Of a DNA stretch of 64,000 nucleotides, positions 1 through 11,173 are shown piece by piece (position 1 is the stretch's first letter; each line of letters begins with the position of its first letter). Source of the DNA: Zingiber officinale (taxonomy: Eukaryota; Streptophyta; Magnoliopsida; Zingiberales; Zingiberaceae); the NCBI RefSeq assembly GCF_018446385.1, contig NC_055988.1, forward strand, positions 166,740,837 to 166,804,836, given 5' to 3'. The notes beneath the pieces were generated by a model that did not search any database, was not told the DNA's origin, and saw only the letters and a program-made list of their open reading frames with translations. The position numbers and the translations under genes were made by a program.

Positions 1-895
1 CGGAACAGGCTGATGGCGCCGGCTTCAGTGCAGGGAGGAGAACGAAAAAGTCTTGGGGTCGGCAACTCTTCCAGATCGGGTTGATTAGCCTGACGGGTGG
101 TTTGTTTCTCAGTGCCGTCAACGATCTAGCCATCTTCCATGGGTGTAGCAGGTGCGACTTCACTTCCTGCTCCCTTGTTACTTCTAGTTCCTCTTACCCT
201 GTGGATTTTTCCTAGAACTCAAAATTTGATCTTGCTGGTTAACTTGATTGCATGATGCCGATTGATCAGCTACAGCACCACTTATTTTATGCCTTGTGAT
301 AGAGAGAATGGATATCTCCTGATGGTCTGTCTTCTGCATAGCCGCAGTCCTCGTTCCAAGAAATAGTTTTCGGTTTTCCTGTATACAAAGATTTCATTTT
401 TTTTTTTTCGATTGGGTTCCAAATTCTGGATTAGGTTGAATCATAATAAGGATAGTTGATCTTTGCTAGAAGTTTGAGACAATTGTAACCAGTATAAATG
501 GCCTACAAAAATTTGTGACCAAAGTAGATGCTAATTGAATTTGATGATTTTATCACATGGATTACCATTCTCATAGCTGCTCAAATTCATGTTAGAATTT
601 ACCAAAGAACTCATAATCGATTGATAGTTTTTTTTTTTTTTTTTTTAAATTGAGCTGTTTTCGTGATGAGAATCTTATGGTTTCCCTCTTATGTTCATCT
701 AATTCAGTAAGGCAATTGAAAAGGCTAGCCAAAATCAACAGATAGTGGAGTTGCTTGGCTTGCCGATTATAAGGGGCCCGTGGTATGACGCTTCTCTTGC
801 AGTAGGCCGCAGAAAACATTCAGTGTCTTCTACATTTCCTGTTTCTGGACCTCAAGGAACTGGCATTTTCCAGTTGAAGGCAATCCGTCGAGGAG
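1..895 (+). CDS. Coa1/TIM21-like mitochondrial protein, 5' partial (exons 1-151 and 708-895)
   Basis: Two exons read in one frame across a GT-AG intron (152-707). The first is cut by the window edge and encodes a membrane-spanning stretch (about LISLTGGLFLSAVNDLAIF) ending in FHGC. The second encodes KAIEKASQNQQIVELLG, then PIIRGPWYDASLAV and FPVSGPQGTGIFQLKAIR. A membrane anchor followed by a short domain with a GPxGxG loop resembles the Coa1 family of cytochrome c oxidase assembly factors and its TIM21-like plant relatives of the inner mitochondrial membrane; this assignment rests on pattern recognition. The second exon ends at a donor after 895 with one base of a split codon. I could not find the expected last exon (about 50 residues in relatives) anywhere up to 7 kb, so the gene is either interrupted by the repeats that follow or uses a distant exon. 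Confidence 0.55.
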
Positions 896-1799
896 GTTTA
901 CCTTTTGTTCAGCAGCTTGTTTTTTTATCGTACATATTTCCATTTACTTGCATACTTTGCTGATTTACTCTATGTTTAAGGTGCTTGACGTCACTTTTTC
1001 TACTGATTCCTTATTTAGACACAAGTTTTCGTGCATGACGTTTTGTAGTAGGATTTTCTTACAAGAACTTTTCTTTCAATGAGAACCAAGGGAGGATATC
1101 CACACGATGCTTTTGTTTGGTGCTCTAGATAAAATTTTATACCTTCCATGAAATTAGGAAAATGAAACCTGCTATTAATATCTCAGTCCTCACTTTAATT
1201 AAAATTCAATCGACTATCAGCCATCCCATATGGCAATAAGCATTCAAAAGTTTCCATTCTTTGCATTCTCTTCTAGAGGTCAAATCACCAAGAACATCCA
1301 CCTAACACTATAAGAGGAACTTATTGATTCTCTAAGTTAATTTTTATATTCCCTCTTCTGGATGGCAATAGAACATTTTCAATCGATATCCTTCCGTTGT
1401 CAATGGTTTTGAATTCTTGCAAATTTGCTTTATCGTCGATTTCTTGGGTCCAACTACTGAACACTTCAAACTTGGTTTCATTTCCATTAGACAGTTTGTT
1501 TTTTATTTCTACTTTTTTATTTTGTTTGTTCTCTTTGTGGCCAGTCATTGTTAAAACATTCAAAACTTAGAATAAATGACGAAAACTTCATGGCTACCTA
1601 GTCGTACTCAGTGTTGATCTAGATATCGATGTCCCCTCTAGATATCTATCCGATTAAGGACTGTTTTCAGATTAATATACCCATTAATCCGTGGGACTTT
1701 ATCATTAATCATATACGTACAGAAAAGTAAATAATTAATGATAAATTCTTGCCTTTATTAAATAATTATCCACAAAATACATAAGGAGTGTCTTGGCAC

Positions 1800-1945
1800 A
1801 TAAGTGCACACACTAACAACAAGTACACAGGTCATAGGCGCATGGTGGGGTAAACCCCAGGCTGTCAGTTCCTGAGAATTGACCTCTGGCTATTACGCTA
1901 GAGATGTCATGCACTCACCATCTACGCTACGCCCGGGGATAAAGT
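1800..1945 (-). mobile_element. SINE-like unit with tRNA-type internal promoter
   Basis: Read on the minus strand, the unit begins near CCCGGGCGTAGCGTAGATGG, which resembles a pol III A box, followed about 50 bases later by GGTCAATTC, which fits the B-box pattern GGTCRANNC. This arrangement is typical of tRNA-derived plant SINEs. I could not see a clear target-site duplication, so the ends are approximate. It could also be a fragment. Confidence 0.45.
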
Positions 1946-2429
1946 TCATGCCCCTAGTTGGAACTCGGATGACTTTGTTACCTTATATGGTAAGGGGTCA
2001 ATTCCTACTAACTCATTCTTGGAGGATTAAATATCTTCCCATTTAGGAGGCGGCTCGGTAACATAATTTACCTTCCCTTATCTTATTATGGGACTGGTGA
2101 TGAGGGGTATTTGGGCGAACAAAATCATCTTTTTACTTCATTATCGAGTATATTCTTGAATATTTTATTCAACTCATTTTTTTTTTTTGGGTAATCTAAT
2201 TATCCAATTCTTGGAACTGACTAATCTTTGCGGACGCCTATCCAAGCAGTTAACTTTTTTAATTTGTCATCCCACTAAAGGAAAATGCCTAAAAACTCTG
2301 TTGGAATTTAAACCTTAGATGTTTGATTATTTACTGTTTAAGAGGTCTAATCGTAGCCCATCCATTAGCTGATTTTATCCGGTTTCGACCAACAATCAAA
2401 AGAAAATCCATAAAATAAGTAAGAAGATA

Positions 2430-3235
2430 AAAGAATCACTTAGTTACAACGTAAGTGGTTGTTAATCCAAGGCAAGTGAAAGTACACTAGAAATTCTCCT
2501 TCATTGAAGGCAGAGTAGTCTTTTATAGACTTTGAAAGTTCACAAATTAGCTAGGAAATGATTACAGTGTTTGTTATTGAATTCCTAGCTCCAAAGAGTT
2601 TTTTATAGCCTCTAGAAAAAGAATTATCGTTACTTGAGGCGTCTGTAATGCCATCTAGGACCTCTCCAATGTAGATAAAGTTTTATTCACGTTCTAACGA
2701 TCAGCCAACGACTCTGACAGGTTGGAGGCGCCTTCAATGTCATTGGAGAGGTCTCTGCACTTCTACTTGAGGCACCTTCGAACTTGTTCGAGGCGCCTTT
2801 ATGCCTTCTTCATCCAAGCCGCCTTAAACACATTGGAGGTACCTCAGACACTAAAATTTGACAGATTTACTCTGGCACCTGAGGCACCCTCAATCATAAA
2901 TGAGGTACCTCGGGTCTTCAAGATCAACCTCTAAATTAATCTTCTTCGATCCCGCTCGCTTGAGTGATGTTCCGGTCGTTCGAAATTGAGCTCACCCGCA
3001 TCCAACTCTGATTTTCTCCTCGAGTAAGCTTCCTCCTCGGCTTCTTGTCCCTCTCGTCCATCGGTGTACCCTTCCGCAACACCTTGTCCCTCGGATGCAC
3101 TGAACCTGTCAACTCGCTTCTCGTGTCATCTTTCTTGCTAACTGTGTCTTCTGCTCGACTTCTTATGTTCTTAATTTTTTGCACACTCAGACACAAGGCA
3201 TCAAAATATCAGGACCTAACTTGACCCTGTTTTTT
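2430..3235. repeat. LTR-like retroelement remnant
   Basis: The stretch is rich in repeated GAGGCGCCTT-like and GAGGCACCTT-like motifs (about 2720-2910), followed by a CT-rich segment (2940-3190) without a usable gene. It has the look of an old LTR from a plant retroelement but has no coding domain and no matching partner in the window, so the family cannot be stated. Treated as a fossil of uncertain type. Confidence 0.35.
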
Positions 3236-3261
3236 CATATCAAAACTATCCCCGGGTACTT

Positions 3262-3930
3262 ACAAATGGACTTAGAGAGCTCGAAATGACATAAAATCAT
3301 GTCTTATGTGTTCATATACTTCTTTTGATATATTCATGCCCTCAAATATTAATTTGACATATTATATTGAGAGCAGTGATTTTTAAATACGAATCAAATT
3401 TTTTTAATCAATTCATGTTCAAAAAATTATCATTCAAAATATATTGTGTCAGGTCATGAATTTAATAGGAGAACTAGACGAATACATATGATCTAGCTAG
3501 TTTCATGTCATTTCGAGTTCTCTAGATTTATCAGTCAATTTTGTCTAGTTTCGATCAAAAGTAATTGATAGACCTAGAAAACTCGAAATAATATGAAACT
3601 AGATTATATGTATTCGTCTAATTCCCCTGATTATATTATCTTCTTAAATATCATTTCCATACGTCATTTTGAGAGCAACAATTTATGAACACAAAATGAA
3701 TAAAAAACATCTATTTTGTGTTAAAAAATTATTTTTCAAATAATATATTCTATCAAATTGATGTTTGTTTAAAGTTATGAATATAATTAGGAGAACTAGA
3801 AAAATATATGAAACACTCCTTAGGTCTATCAGCCGATTTTAACTTGATCTTGATTAATGGAACTAGAGAGATCGAAATGACATAAAACTATATATTATAT
3901 ATTATTATTTTAACTTTTTGCATACTATAT
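3262..3930. repeat. Array of inverted-repeat (MITE-like) elements
   Basis: A first unit (about 3265-3540) starts with CTTAGAGAGCTCGAAATGAC and ends with the reverse-oriented partner GTCATTTCGAGTTCTCTAGA; its two arms match imperfectly over about 75 bases, including internal segments near the ATTCATG motif. A second unit starts at about 3571 (CTAGAAAACTCGAAATAATA) and closes near 3830, and a third partial arm begins near 3850 (ACTAGAGAGATCGAAATGAC). Each unit could fold into a long hairpin. No protein is encoded. This is best read as a non-autonomous DNA element amplified in tandem. Confidence 0.6.
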
Positions 3931-4205
3931 GAAAAGTAATAATTTTTACAAGTTGTTTTTATGGAGTTAAATTTCACAAATTACCGATTCTTACACGACC
4001 ACGGAATTATTCCCAATCAATTTCTATACTATCGATGGGCATTGATAGATGATTTTTTTTTTTCATTTTTTAAATTTAGGTACGTGATTCCAGAATTTTG
4101 TTAAGTGATTTGCCGTTAATTTTCAAAATATAAGGAATAATTAGAAATTTAACAAAACAAACTATTCTTTTAGCATTTTGCCCCCTAAATATAAGCATTA
4201 TTATC

Positions 4206-5178
4206 ATGGCAATCGAACAAGATCATCATCAAGTCTTCAACGACTCCAGCGATCTGTTCGTCAAGGTTCGTCTCCTTCCCACCCGCCTGCTCACGGTTCC
4301 ACTAATTGACTAACGGAGCTCCGATTGCAGCAAAAGGCGGAACCCTCGCCCTACCCACGGTCATTATGAGAGAGATAAATCATAGCACCCGAGTTAACAT
4401 GGGACGGATTGGATGAGATAGGAATAGAGGATTTATTCTCCCGTTGCCACTGAATTTCGACCCGATAACCTCATTGCAGCAACTTCCGTCCCATGCCATC
4501 TCCGATGACCCGGGGTCGACTAGCGGAGCTCCAAGCCGCAGGAAATGGTGGAGCAAGAGCGTAGGTCGTAGGAATCCAAGGGCGTCCGCATCTAGCACGC
4601 GTTCCGCACCAGCCGGAGCGGCTACCAATCCACCGCTTTCCCCCAAGGCCTCGAGTAGCCCTACGCTGTCGATTGGGGTTTCGTCGCCATCTTCGACGCC
4701 GAGTTCCAACCCCGACCTCGCTCTGGTGCAGGTCAGTTGTAAATTTGGTGAGCCTAGTTGCAAAATCGAATTCTCTTGATCCCCAATTCATGCATTGTTG
4801 AAGCTTTAAAATGTTATGCTATCTTTGCTCATCGATATGAATTCGCAATCGTGCAATGTTGGAGTTGAAAAAAAGAAGTCATCTTGGTTTCGACCTAAAA
4901 AGCTCATCTTAGTGATGAATGCATGCTGACACAACTCCAAGACGTGGGATCATCGTCTACCCACACATTTTTCAGATACAATGGTGAATTCTGCTAGCTT
5001 CGCAATTGATCTTTAGTACTTGATCTCAGGTTTAACTTAATTGCAGGGACTTCTGGAGTGTGGAGGATGCAAGCCCTGGCCAATGCCGGTGGATGGAAAG
5101 ATCAAACCACTATTGGAGACATGGATTTGGCTATTAGAGACTCCTGAAGGCTGGAAATTTCTGTTCATTGAAACCTAG
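4206..5178 (+). CDS. Unrecognised spliced gene (exons 4206-4265, 4480-4731, 5047-5178)
   Basis: I do not recognise this protein. A frame of about 147 residues can be built from three exons, all joined in phase 0 by GT-AG introns. Exon 1 begins ATGGCAATCGAACAAG and encodes [20 protein letters not shown]. Exon 2 is GC-rich and encodes a Ser/Pro/Ala-rich, probably disordered stretch with a basic patch ([13 protein letters not shown]), ending at a strong donor GTCAGT. Exon 3 encodes [14 protein letters not shown] and [14 protein letters not shown] before TAG. An alternative acceptor after 4330 would end the frame quickly. Exon-like segments continue to 5.83 kb, so the true 3' end may differ. No signal peptide or transmembrane segment is apparent. 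Confidence 0.4.
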
Positions 5179-5256
5179 CAGGGGTTTGTTTTTTGCTTGA
5201 ATTATGTTGTTCAAATTTTGAGGTGTTTTTTTGCTTCCAAAGTTTGTACCTTGCAG

Positions 5257-5826
5257 GCAAAAAATGAACTACCGAGCATGTTCAAGATATATACATTTCA
5301 GCAACACAGATGGTCTTGACTCGTGTCGCCCTGCAAATTTGTTTAGTAAGATGTTCAAAGAAACAATACCCTGCAAGGTAATACGATTTGTTTCAATGAT
5401 ATACTCATTGTCAAGTTCTTCTACTTCAAATTTATGAGCACAACAAAGACGATGATCTAACACCTCTCGCAGTCAATCCAAATGAAATTTAAACCTTGAT
5501 TGAATCATAAAAAGAATACCAAGCTCAAGAAAGCTTCCTAATGGCACAAAGTTAGAAGAACAAATATAGAAACAACAAGTTAGGGTTGGAACATTTTGCT
5601 GATAAATTTATTCCAGAAAGTTGAAATTGTTAGATAACTACTGAATTTGTTTGTTTACAATTCAAAGTTGGAATGTTGCAGAGGGTTTCAGTGTGGAAGA
5701 AAGTTCATCTATTCTATGCATTTTTCTTTGCAGGAAGGCCTTTTTCGTCTATTGAGTGATCATTCCAGCTTCCACTCTGCTATCAGAAGTTCATCATCCA
5801 AATTTTATCGCTGTATATATTCCACG
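5257..5826 (+). CDS. Two further exon candidates of the same or an adjacent gene
   Basis: Segment 5257-5377 lies between a TTGCAG acceptor and a GTAATA donor and stays open in the frame QKMNYRACSR to FKETIPCK. Segment 5734-5826 follows a CTTTGCAG acceptor, continues in phase (EGLFRLLSDHSSFHSA to KFYRCIYST) and ends at a GTATAT donor. The clean joins and the plausible residue mix suggest coding sequence, but the 5' join to the preceding exons would need a two-base phase that exon 3 of the model above does not give. The product is unknown. Confidence 0.3.
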
Positions 5827-5889
5827 GTATATCAACTCCTTTTCAGTCACTTGTTTAAGATCGAACCTACAGCTTTAAGTAATTAACCA

Positions 5890-6870
5890 CAATGCATGGC
5901 TTCTCAAGCAACACTCTCAAGAATGTTATTTACTACTTTATGTTTACAGTGCAGGGCCTTTCATCTCATCATCTCCTAGATCTTGTTTGAGAATGCCATA
6001 GCAATGCACTTGCCAAAGGAAACCATATCTACGAATCGATCGTCACTGCAAAGCTAGGGAATCTGCAAGAAATAAGAGCAATTTCTAGATCACAAAAAAG
6101 ATATCATTGCCACATCACACACAAAGGTATGCCATGAAAGATCAACATGGAGCCTTATACACCATGTACCTTTTGTGTATCAGGATTCACCCAATGAAGT
6201 CTCGTCGACTTGTTCATCCAATCTATGCCATTCTTCCTCATGAGATTCAGTAGATGTGTTTCCAACTGATGAAGATGATGCTCATTACCTTGGTCAACAT
6301 CAATGGAGTAAGAAAATATGTTCATAATGTTAAGATGAGTATTTGTTGTTTATGTTGATGAATATGGTTCATAAGCTTTATTCGTGGATACTTTATCGTC
6401 TCTACCAAAACGAACATCAAATTTTGTATGTCTAATTGTTTATGTCGATGAATATAGTTCATAAGCTTTATTTGTCCAGACTTTATCATCTCTACCAAAG
6501 TGATTATTTTGTATGTTTAATTTGTGTGCAACATAATTCTTTTAGATGTTTTTTTAGGCATAATAATAATTTATTATAGAATATTTTTTTTCTGAACAAG
6601 ATATTTACTTCCATTATACTGGTAATGTATTATCCACTCTCTTTTTATTTATATGTATAAAAAATTATTTACCCATTCGGGTGCTGCTACGTGTCGCAGC
6701 GTAGCGAACTCTTCTCCTGTGATGGTCCACATCGGACGGCTCTCCTGCGCCCGCCAAACCGCCACCGCACGTATTATCATTGCCTGCATGACCGTCTCGT
6801 AACTAATGCGTGAGAATCACCCGCTTCTTCACCGATAATTTCTATTGGCTGTTTTTGAGGAAGAGCATTC
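5890..6870. other. Intergenic stretch with an ~89-bp tandem duplication
   Basis: No coding exon was identified. Two adjacent copies of an approximately 89-bp unit lie at about 6350-6438 and 6439-6525; both contain ATAGTTCATAAGCTTTATT-like and CTCTACCAAA blocks and differ at several positions. The segment after 6670 becomes GC-rich and forms the upstream region of the HIPP gene. Confidence 0.6.
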
Positions 6871-6913
6871 TTAATTACATGGGTGTTCGTTGGGTACGTT
6901 GGCGCTATTGATG

Positions 6914-6923
6914 TCTATATATT
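6914..6923 (+). promoter_or_regulatory. Likely TATA box of the HIPP gene
   Basis: TCTATATATT lies about 100 bases before the start codon at 7021, a suitable distance for a short 5' leader. No other TATA-like string stands closer. Inferred from position only. Confidence 0.45.
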
Positions 6924-7020
6924 GCCTTCGGCCACCCCTCCGATCACCCCCTTCGCCAGGTTCCATTTCCTCTCGATCCACATCGAAAAGGAGAAAGAGA
7001 GAAGGCGAAGAGTGGCCGCC

Positions 7021-8547
7021 ATGGGAAAGGTACGATCGAGTTCCATCCTCTCCTTCTATGCATCCTCCGATCGATCGTTTCTTTGATCCATTGTATGCTC
7101 GTATTGGCTTTCGCCGCAGAAGAAGCAACAGAGCGAGGACGGGCCGGCGATGGCCGGCAACGCTGTGGTCGAGGCGACGGACGAAGGCGGAGAAAACGAT
7201 GAGGAAAAGGAAAACAGAGTCGGAAGCAAGGGAAAACCGGAGAAGAAGGACGATGGAAGCATCACTGTCGTCTTAAAGGTCGACATGCATTGCGAGGGCT
7301 GCTCCAAAAAAGTCATCAAATCCGTCCGAGGCACCCAAGGTATGAGCCATCTCGTCGTCTCTTCCTTAATGCATTCCTCTTCCGATCGATATCTCCGTCG
7401 AGGGTAGGGGTGGAGGCGGTGAAGGCGGATGCTGGGATCGGGAAGCTGACGGTGGTCGGGAAGCTGGATCCGTGGAAGCTTCGAGATCAGGTGGAAGCGA
7501 AGAGCCACAAGAAGGTCGAACTAGTCTCGCCGGCCAACTTCCCCAGGAACGCCAACGCCGCCAAAAAACCCTCAGCCGCCAAGCAAACCGACGAGAAGAA
7601 GAAACCTCAGGAAAAAGTATACCATCATTTCTATCATTTTTTTTTCAAAAACAAAACAATTATTAACATTAATTTTCAATTATTTTTTCACGATCCAAAA
7701 ATCTTCAGCTGGTGGTGACGACGGTGACGCTTAAAATTCGATTGCACTGCGAAGGATGCATCCGTCGAATCCGCAAAACCATCCTCAAAATCAAAGGTGA
7801 GTTTTAATTTCCAATTTATTTCTTCATGTTTTTTTTGGGTGCAAAATTCTCGCGAACTCGAAAACGTAGAAATGACTTTTGGCTGACAAATTTCACTCTA
7901 CCCGTCAATTTTTTTTGTTCAAAATTTTCAGTAATACTCCTATAAGTTTCTTCAAAGCATCAGTTTATTGTTTTTACGATCGATGATGAAACGAACGGAT
8001 TTGAAAATCGAAATTCCAAGGGGCTAAGTGAAATTCCATCAGTTTTTTTCTGTTGCGCCGGATTGAACATGTACGGCTTATAACGTACCTTCACCAGCAG
8101 CATCGAGGAATATTCGCAGGCTTTTGGCTTTCTGCCTCCTTTCCGATTCGACCCTGGTATCGACTCTAATTACCGTTGTGCCACTCAGGTGCCGAGAGCG
8201 TTGTATTCGACACGCAGACGGATCAGGTGACCGTGAAGGGGACGATGGACGCGAAGCCGCTGCCGGAGAAGCTGAAGTCGAAGCTGAAGCGAGACGTCGT
8301 GGTGGTGCAGCCTAAGAAGGATAAAGACGTCGGTGGTGGCGGCGACGGGGAGAAGAAGACTAAAGACGGCGGCGTGGATAAAAAGAAAGGCGGAAAGGGA
8401 GGAAGTGGCGGCGGAGGGGAGAAGGAGGAGATTTGGAATCCTGCGGCGGCGGGGGGTGCGCCGGCCGGATACGCGATGGAGTACTACGGTGTGCACGCAC
8501 CGCAGCTCTTCAGCGACGAGAACCCCAACTCGTGCTCCGTTATGTGA
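7021..8547 (+). CDS. Heavy-metal-associated isoprenylated plant protein (HIPP), two HMA domains
   Basis: Five exons (7021-7029, 7120-7339, 7408-7616, 7709-7796, 8189-8547) join through GT-AG introns into 294 residues. A Lys/Glu-rich lead is followed by a first HMA domain with the metal site MHCEGC at residues 59-64 and the diagnostic GVEAVKADAG and GKLTVVGKLDPWKLR segments. After a Lys-rich linker a second HMA domain begins near 147 with LHCEGC (159-163 region). A Gly/Lys-rich stretch leads to the C-terminal CaaX box CSVM, a prenylation signal. HIPPs bind soft metal ions through the Cys pairs and are tethered to membranes or move to the nucleus; roles in metal buffering and stress are known for the family, the metal here is not known. 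The first coding exon has only three codons, a common HIPP arrangement. All motifs are intact. Confidence 0.95.
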
Positions 8548-8777
8548 ACCAAACCGGTTCAAAGACGATGTAAATAACATAGTTCATGCGTTTTGATATC
8601 AAACAAATGTTACGATACGGCAATATACCGCCACGACCCGGATGTGGTACCCTCTTCGTGGGTCTTTTTCTGCTACAAGCGTTACCCGGATGGTGTAGCA
8701 CTCTTATTACAAATTAGAATTTTTGATTTCGCGTCTGAATTTTGTATGAGAAAATGTACGAGTTGTTCACCTCAAAC

Positions 8778-9135
8778 TAGGGTGGTCAAGGAGCCCAGCC
8801 GAGTTCAAACCCGCCTAAGCTCGAGCTTGACTTGGCGATTTATGCTGGTTCAACTCGAGCTCATTTGAACCTATAGAACTGATATTTAACTATGAGCTCA
8901 AGCACAAGTTTGATTTTTTTTAAAAAAAATTAATAAATAAATTTATATATATATATATAAATATAAATTATTACCAGCTCATTTGACCGAACAAATCATT
9001 GAATCAGTAATAATTAGATTTAACCTCGGTTTGATTTCTAATCAAGCTGATTTGAACTCAGCTCCATCAATTTTGAACTTGAGTTGAATTTTGATCAAGC
9101 GGCTCATGACTTGATTCACTTACACCGATATCTAA
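8778..9135. mobile_element. Probable hAT-type MITE (GAGCTCGA-rich)
   Basis: The stretch opens with TAGGGTGGTCAAGGAGC and closes with GATTCACTTACACC, whose reverse complement GGTGTAAGTGAATC loosely mirrors the start. The inside is full of CGAGCTC/GAGCTCA words, as in the better-defined element at 23855-24434. No clear target-site duplication is visible, so the limits are approximate. Confidence 0.45.
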
Positions 9136-9579
9136 AACTATTTAAATCACATCCTTGCAACAATCACACAACCACACGCAATATTTAAGAAGGGTAAAAT
9201 GAAAAATTCAACAACTCAAGCAACGTAATTTAGACAATTTCAAAACCATCTAAATGATTTGGATAAATAGCAAAATCAACTACATTATTTAGAAAATCAC
9301 CGTTAAATTAATTATAATTTTGTAACTAATAATATTAGATCATATAACCATTGCAACTATATATTAATAATTATGTAACTTATACAATATAATATTAATC
9401 AAAAATAAAATATTCATATTATAAAATTTTAAACTTTAATTATTATAATATAATTTGATTAGTATTGATTTAAATTAAAATATTCATGTTATAATAAATC
9501 CTTTATCTGCTACAATAATATTTAAAATAAAAATATATTTTTTATAAAAATATAATAAGATAAAATATCATTTTAATAA

Positions 9580-10065
9580 AAAATGAGAAAGAATTCTCTA
9601 TTAACCATTCGAATAAAAAATATTTTTTTTTATTTTTGCCCTAAGAAAGCAATACATGGTTTAATTGAATAAGGATATTATATATCTTTATTTATTTTTT
9701 TTTTGTTGTCAATCATCGCGATCGGCCTCTTCTTTGGCTTTCTGCGCCTATGTCTATGTCGATCGGCGTGTTATCCCTCGCCTAGGCCCGGCCAACCCCC
9801 TCCAAACTTCTTCTGATCGGACGAGGACGAGGGGCCTTCTGTCACCGACTAGTCTCTCGGTTGACCACCCTTGACTTCGACATCTACCAAAGCACTGAAC
9901 TTTCTTAGAGAACTTCCTTGGAGATGGACCCTTCTGGGTCATCACCGGATCAAATATTATTTAATAATAAATAAAAAAGAGTTCTCTATTAACCATTCGA
10001 ATAAAAAAATGTTTGCTGTTTAAATTTTTGCCCTAAGAAAACAATACATGGTTGAATTGAATAAG
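9580..10065. repeat. Direct repeat of ~95 bp flanking a ~290-bp GC-richer segment
   Basis: A block containing TTCTCTATTAACCATTCGAA, then TTTTTGCCCTAAGAAA and CAATACATGG, occurs at about 9593-9675 and again at about 9980-10063 with few changes. The intervening segment (9700-9940) is markedly more GC-rich. It looks like insertion with segmental duplication, or two copies of one repeat flanking a third. Origin unknown. Confidence 0.6.
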
Positions 10066-10102
10066 GTTATTTTTTCACATTTTCAATTGTCTTATTCAAA
10101 AC

Positions 10103-10476
10103 TAGGGGCAAATAATTCGATTTGTTAAAATCGAATTGTTCACTAACTTTCCAAACCGAAAAAATATTCAAACCATATTTGAAATTATTAAATTCAAACC
10201 AAACTCAAATATATGTTCGATAATTTTTTTAAACTGAATTTAAATCCATCATATTTCATTCAAATATCTACAAACCAAACTCCAATTAAATTCTAATTAT
10301 TTTTTCATAATTTTAATTTAAATAACTAAATTTAAATTTAAATTATTTCAAATTATAATAAAAATATGCTCAAATTAAGATTCTAACAAATTGAAATTTT
10401 ATTTCAAATCAAGTTCAATTCAAAATTATTTGTATTTTCATATTATTCCACCTGATTCCATTCGTTTGCATCCCTA
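10103..10476. mobile_element. Probable hAT-type MITE
   Basis: The left end TAGGGGCAAATAATTCG and the right end CGTTTGCATCCCTA form imperfect terminal inverted repeats around an AT-rich core with no coding capacity. Flanks TTCAAAAC and TCCCAAAC resemble each other but are not an exact 8-bp duplication. The limits are uncertain by a few bases. Confidence 0.45.
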
Positions 10477-11173
10477 TCCCAAACTCATCTTTTTCTTACC
10501 AAAGTCGTCTCATTTGTTTTAACTTACGAAGCGAGTCTGATCCTGATCTGACTCCGGCTCCCCACGTATTTTGGATCAATAAATAAAACCTACCAATGGT
10601 TTTGATGACTCAGAGTACATACATACTAGAGCAAATCAACTGATGAAAATATTTTCCAAATGTCAATAGTCTGGGTTTCATGCATGTCGATGTGTTCGAG
10701 GTTTGAATGCTTCTGTACAGACATCGTTTTTTTGAAGTTACCTACCAGCGACGGCTACGTTAACATAAATGCATAATCAAATTTAATTTGTCTTACTGCT
10801 AGCAGCCTGCCTACAGATGATCGTGTCCCATCAGTAATCAACAATAATTATGGATATAGTAAAGTTCCGCGTCCACTAAATTCGTGTGAAAGACAAACGA
10901 AACAAACTTCTTGCTGGAACAAAACTCCAGGGACAAATTTTAGAAGCTGTAAAATGGTTAATGCAGAATATATTTGATCCCAGGATTTTGCAAGAATTTA
11001 TACCTGCAGATGAGACGTGCACCTTAATAAGGCTTGCATGCCCACTTACAGATGATTGACAAGTCGTTTAAGAATTTGTAGGACCTATGCAGCATTCAAT
11101 TTCCTATCATTATAGAAAATTTGTCAGAAACGTGAAAGAAAAATGGATAAGAAAATCATCATCTACCTATCAG

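Larger units (their letters stand above)
896..4205. other. Gene-free stretch filled with old repeats
   Basis: No convincing coding exon was found on either strand. An 80-codon frame on the minus strand at 1321-1563 has no recognisable motif and no splice context. The stretch includes a SINE-like unit near 1.8-1.95 kb, an LTR-like repeat at about 2.43-3.24 kb and a cluster of inverted-repeat elements at 3.26-3.93 kb, listed separately. Confidence 0.6.
8600..11173. other. AT-rich intergenic stretch with MITE-like repeats
   Basis: No gene was found. It contains a probable hAT-type MITE near 8.78-9.14 kb, a duplicated ~95-bp segment around 9.6 and 10.0 kb, and a second probable MITE at 10.10-10.48 kb, listed separately. 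Confidence 0.6.

Noticed and set aside
1321-1563. 80-codon minus-strand frame
   Set aside because: No recognisable motif and no splice or promoter context; Lys/Asn-rich as expected from AT-rich sequence.
4380-4791. Two long minus-strand frames opposite exon 2 of the unrecognised gene
   Set aside because: GC-rich sequence gives open shadows; the plus strand has the matching splice sites.
7056-7508. 150-codon minus-strand frame
   Set aside because: It lies opposite HIPP exons with clear HMA motifs, so it is a shadow.
8778-9135. Exact hAT boundaries for this MITE
   Set aside because: No 8-bp duplication could be seen, so it is kept only as a probable element with approximate ends.
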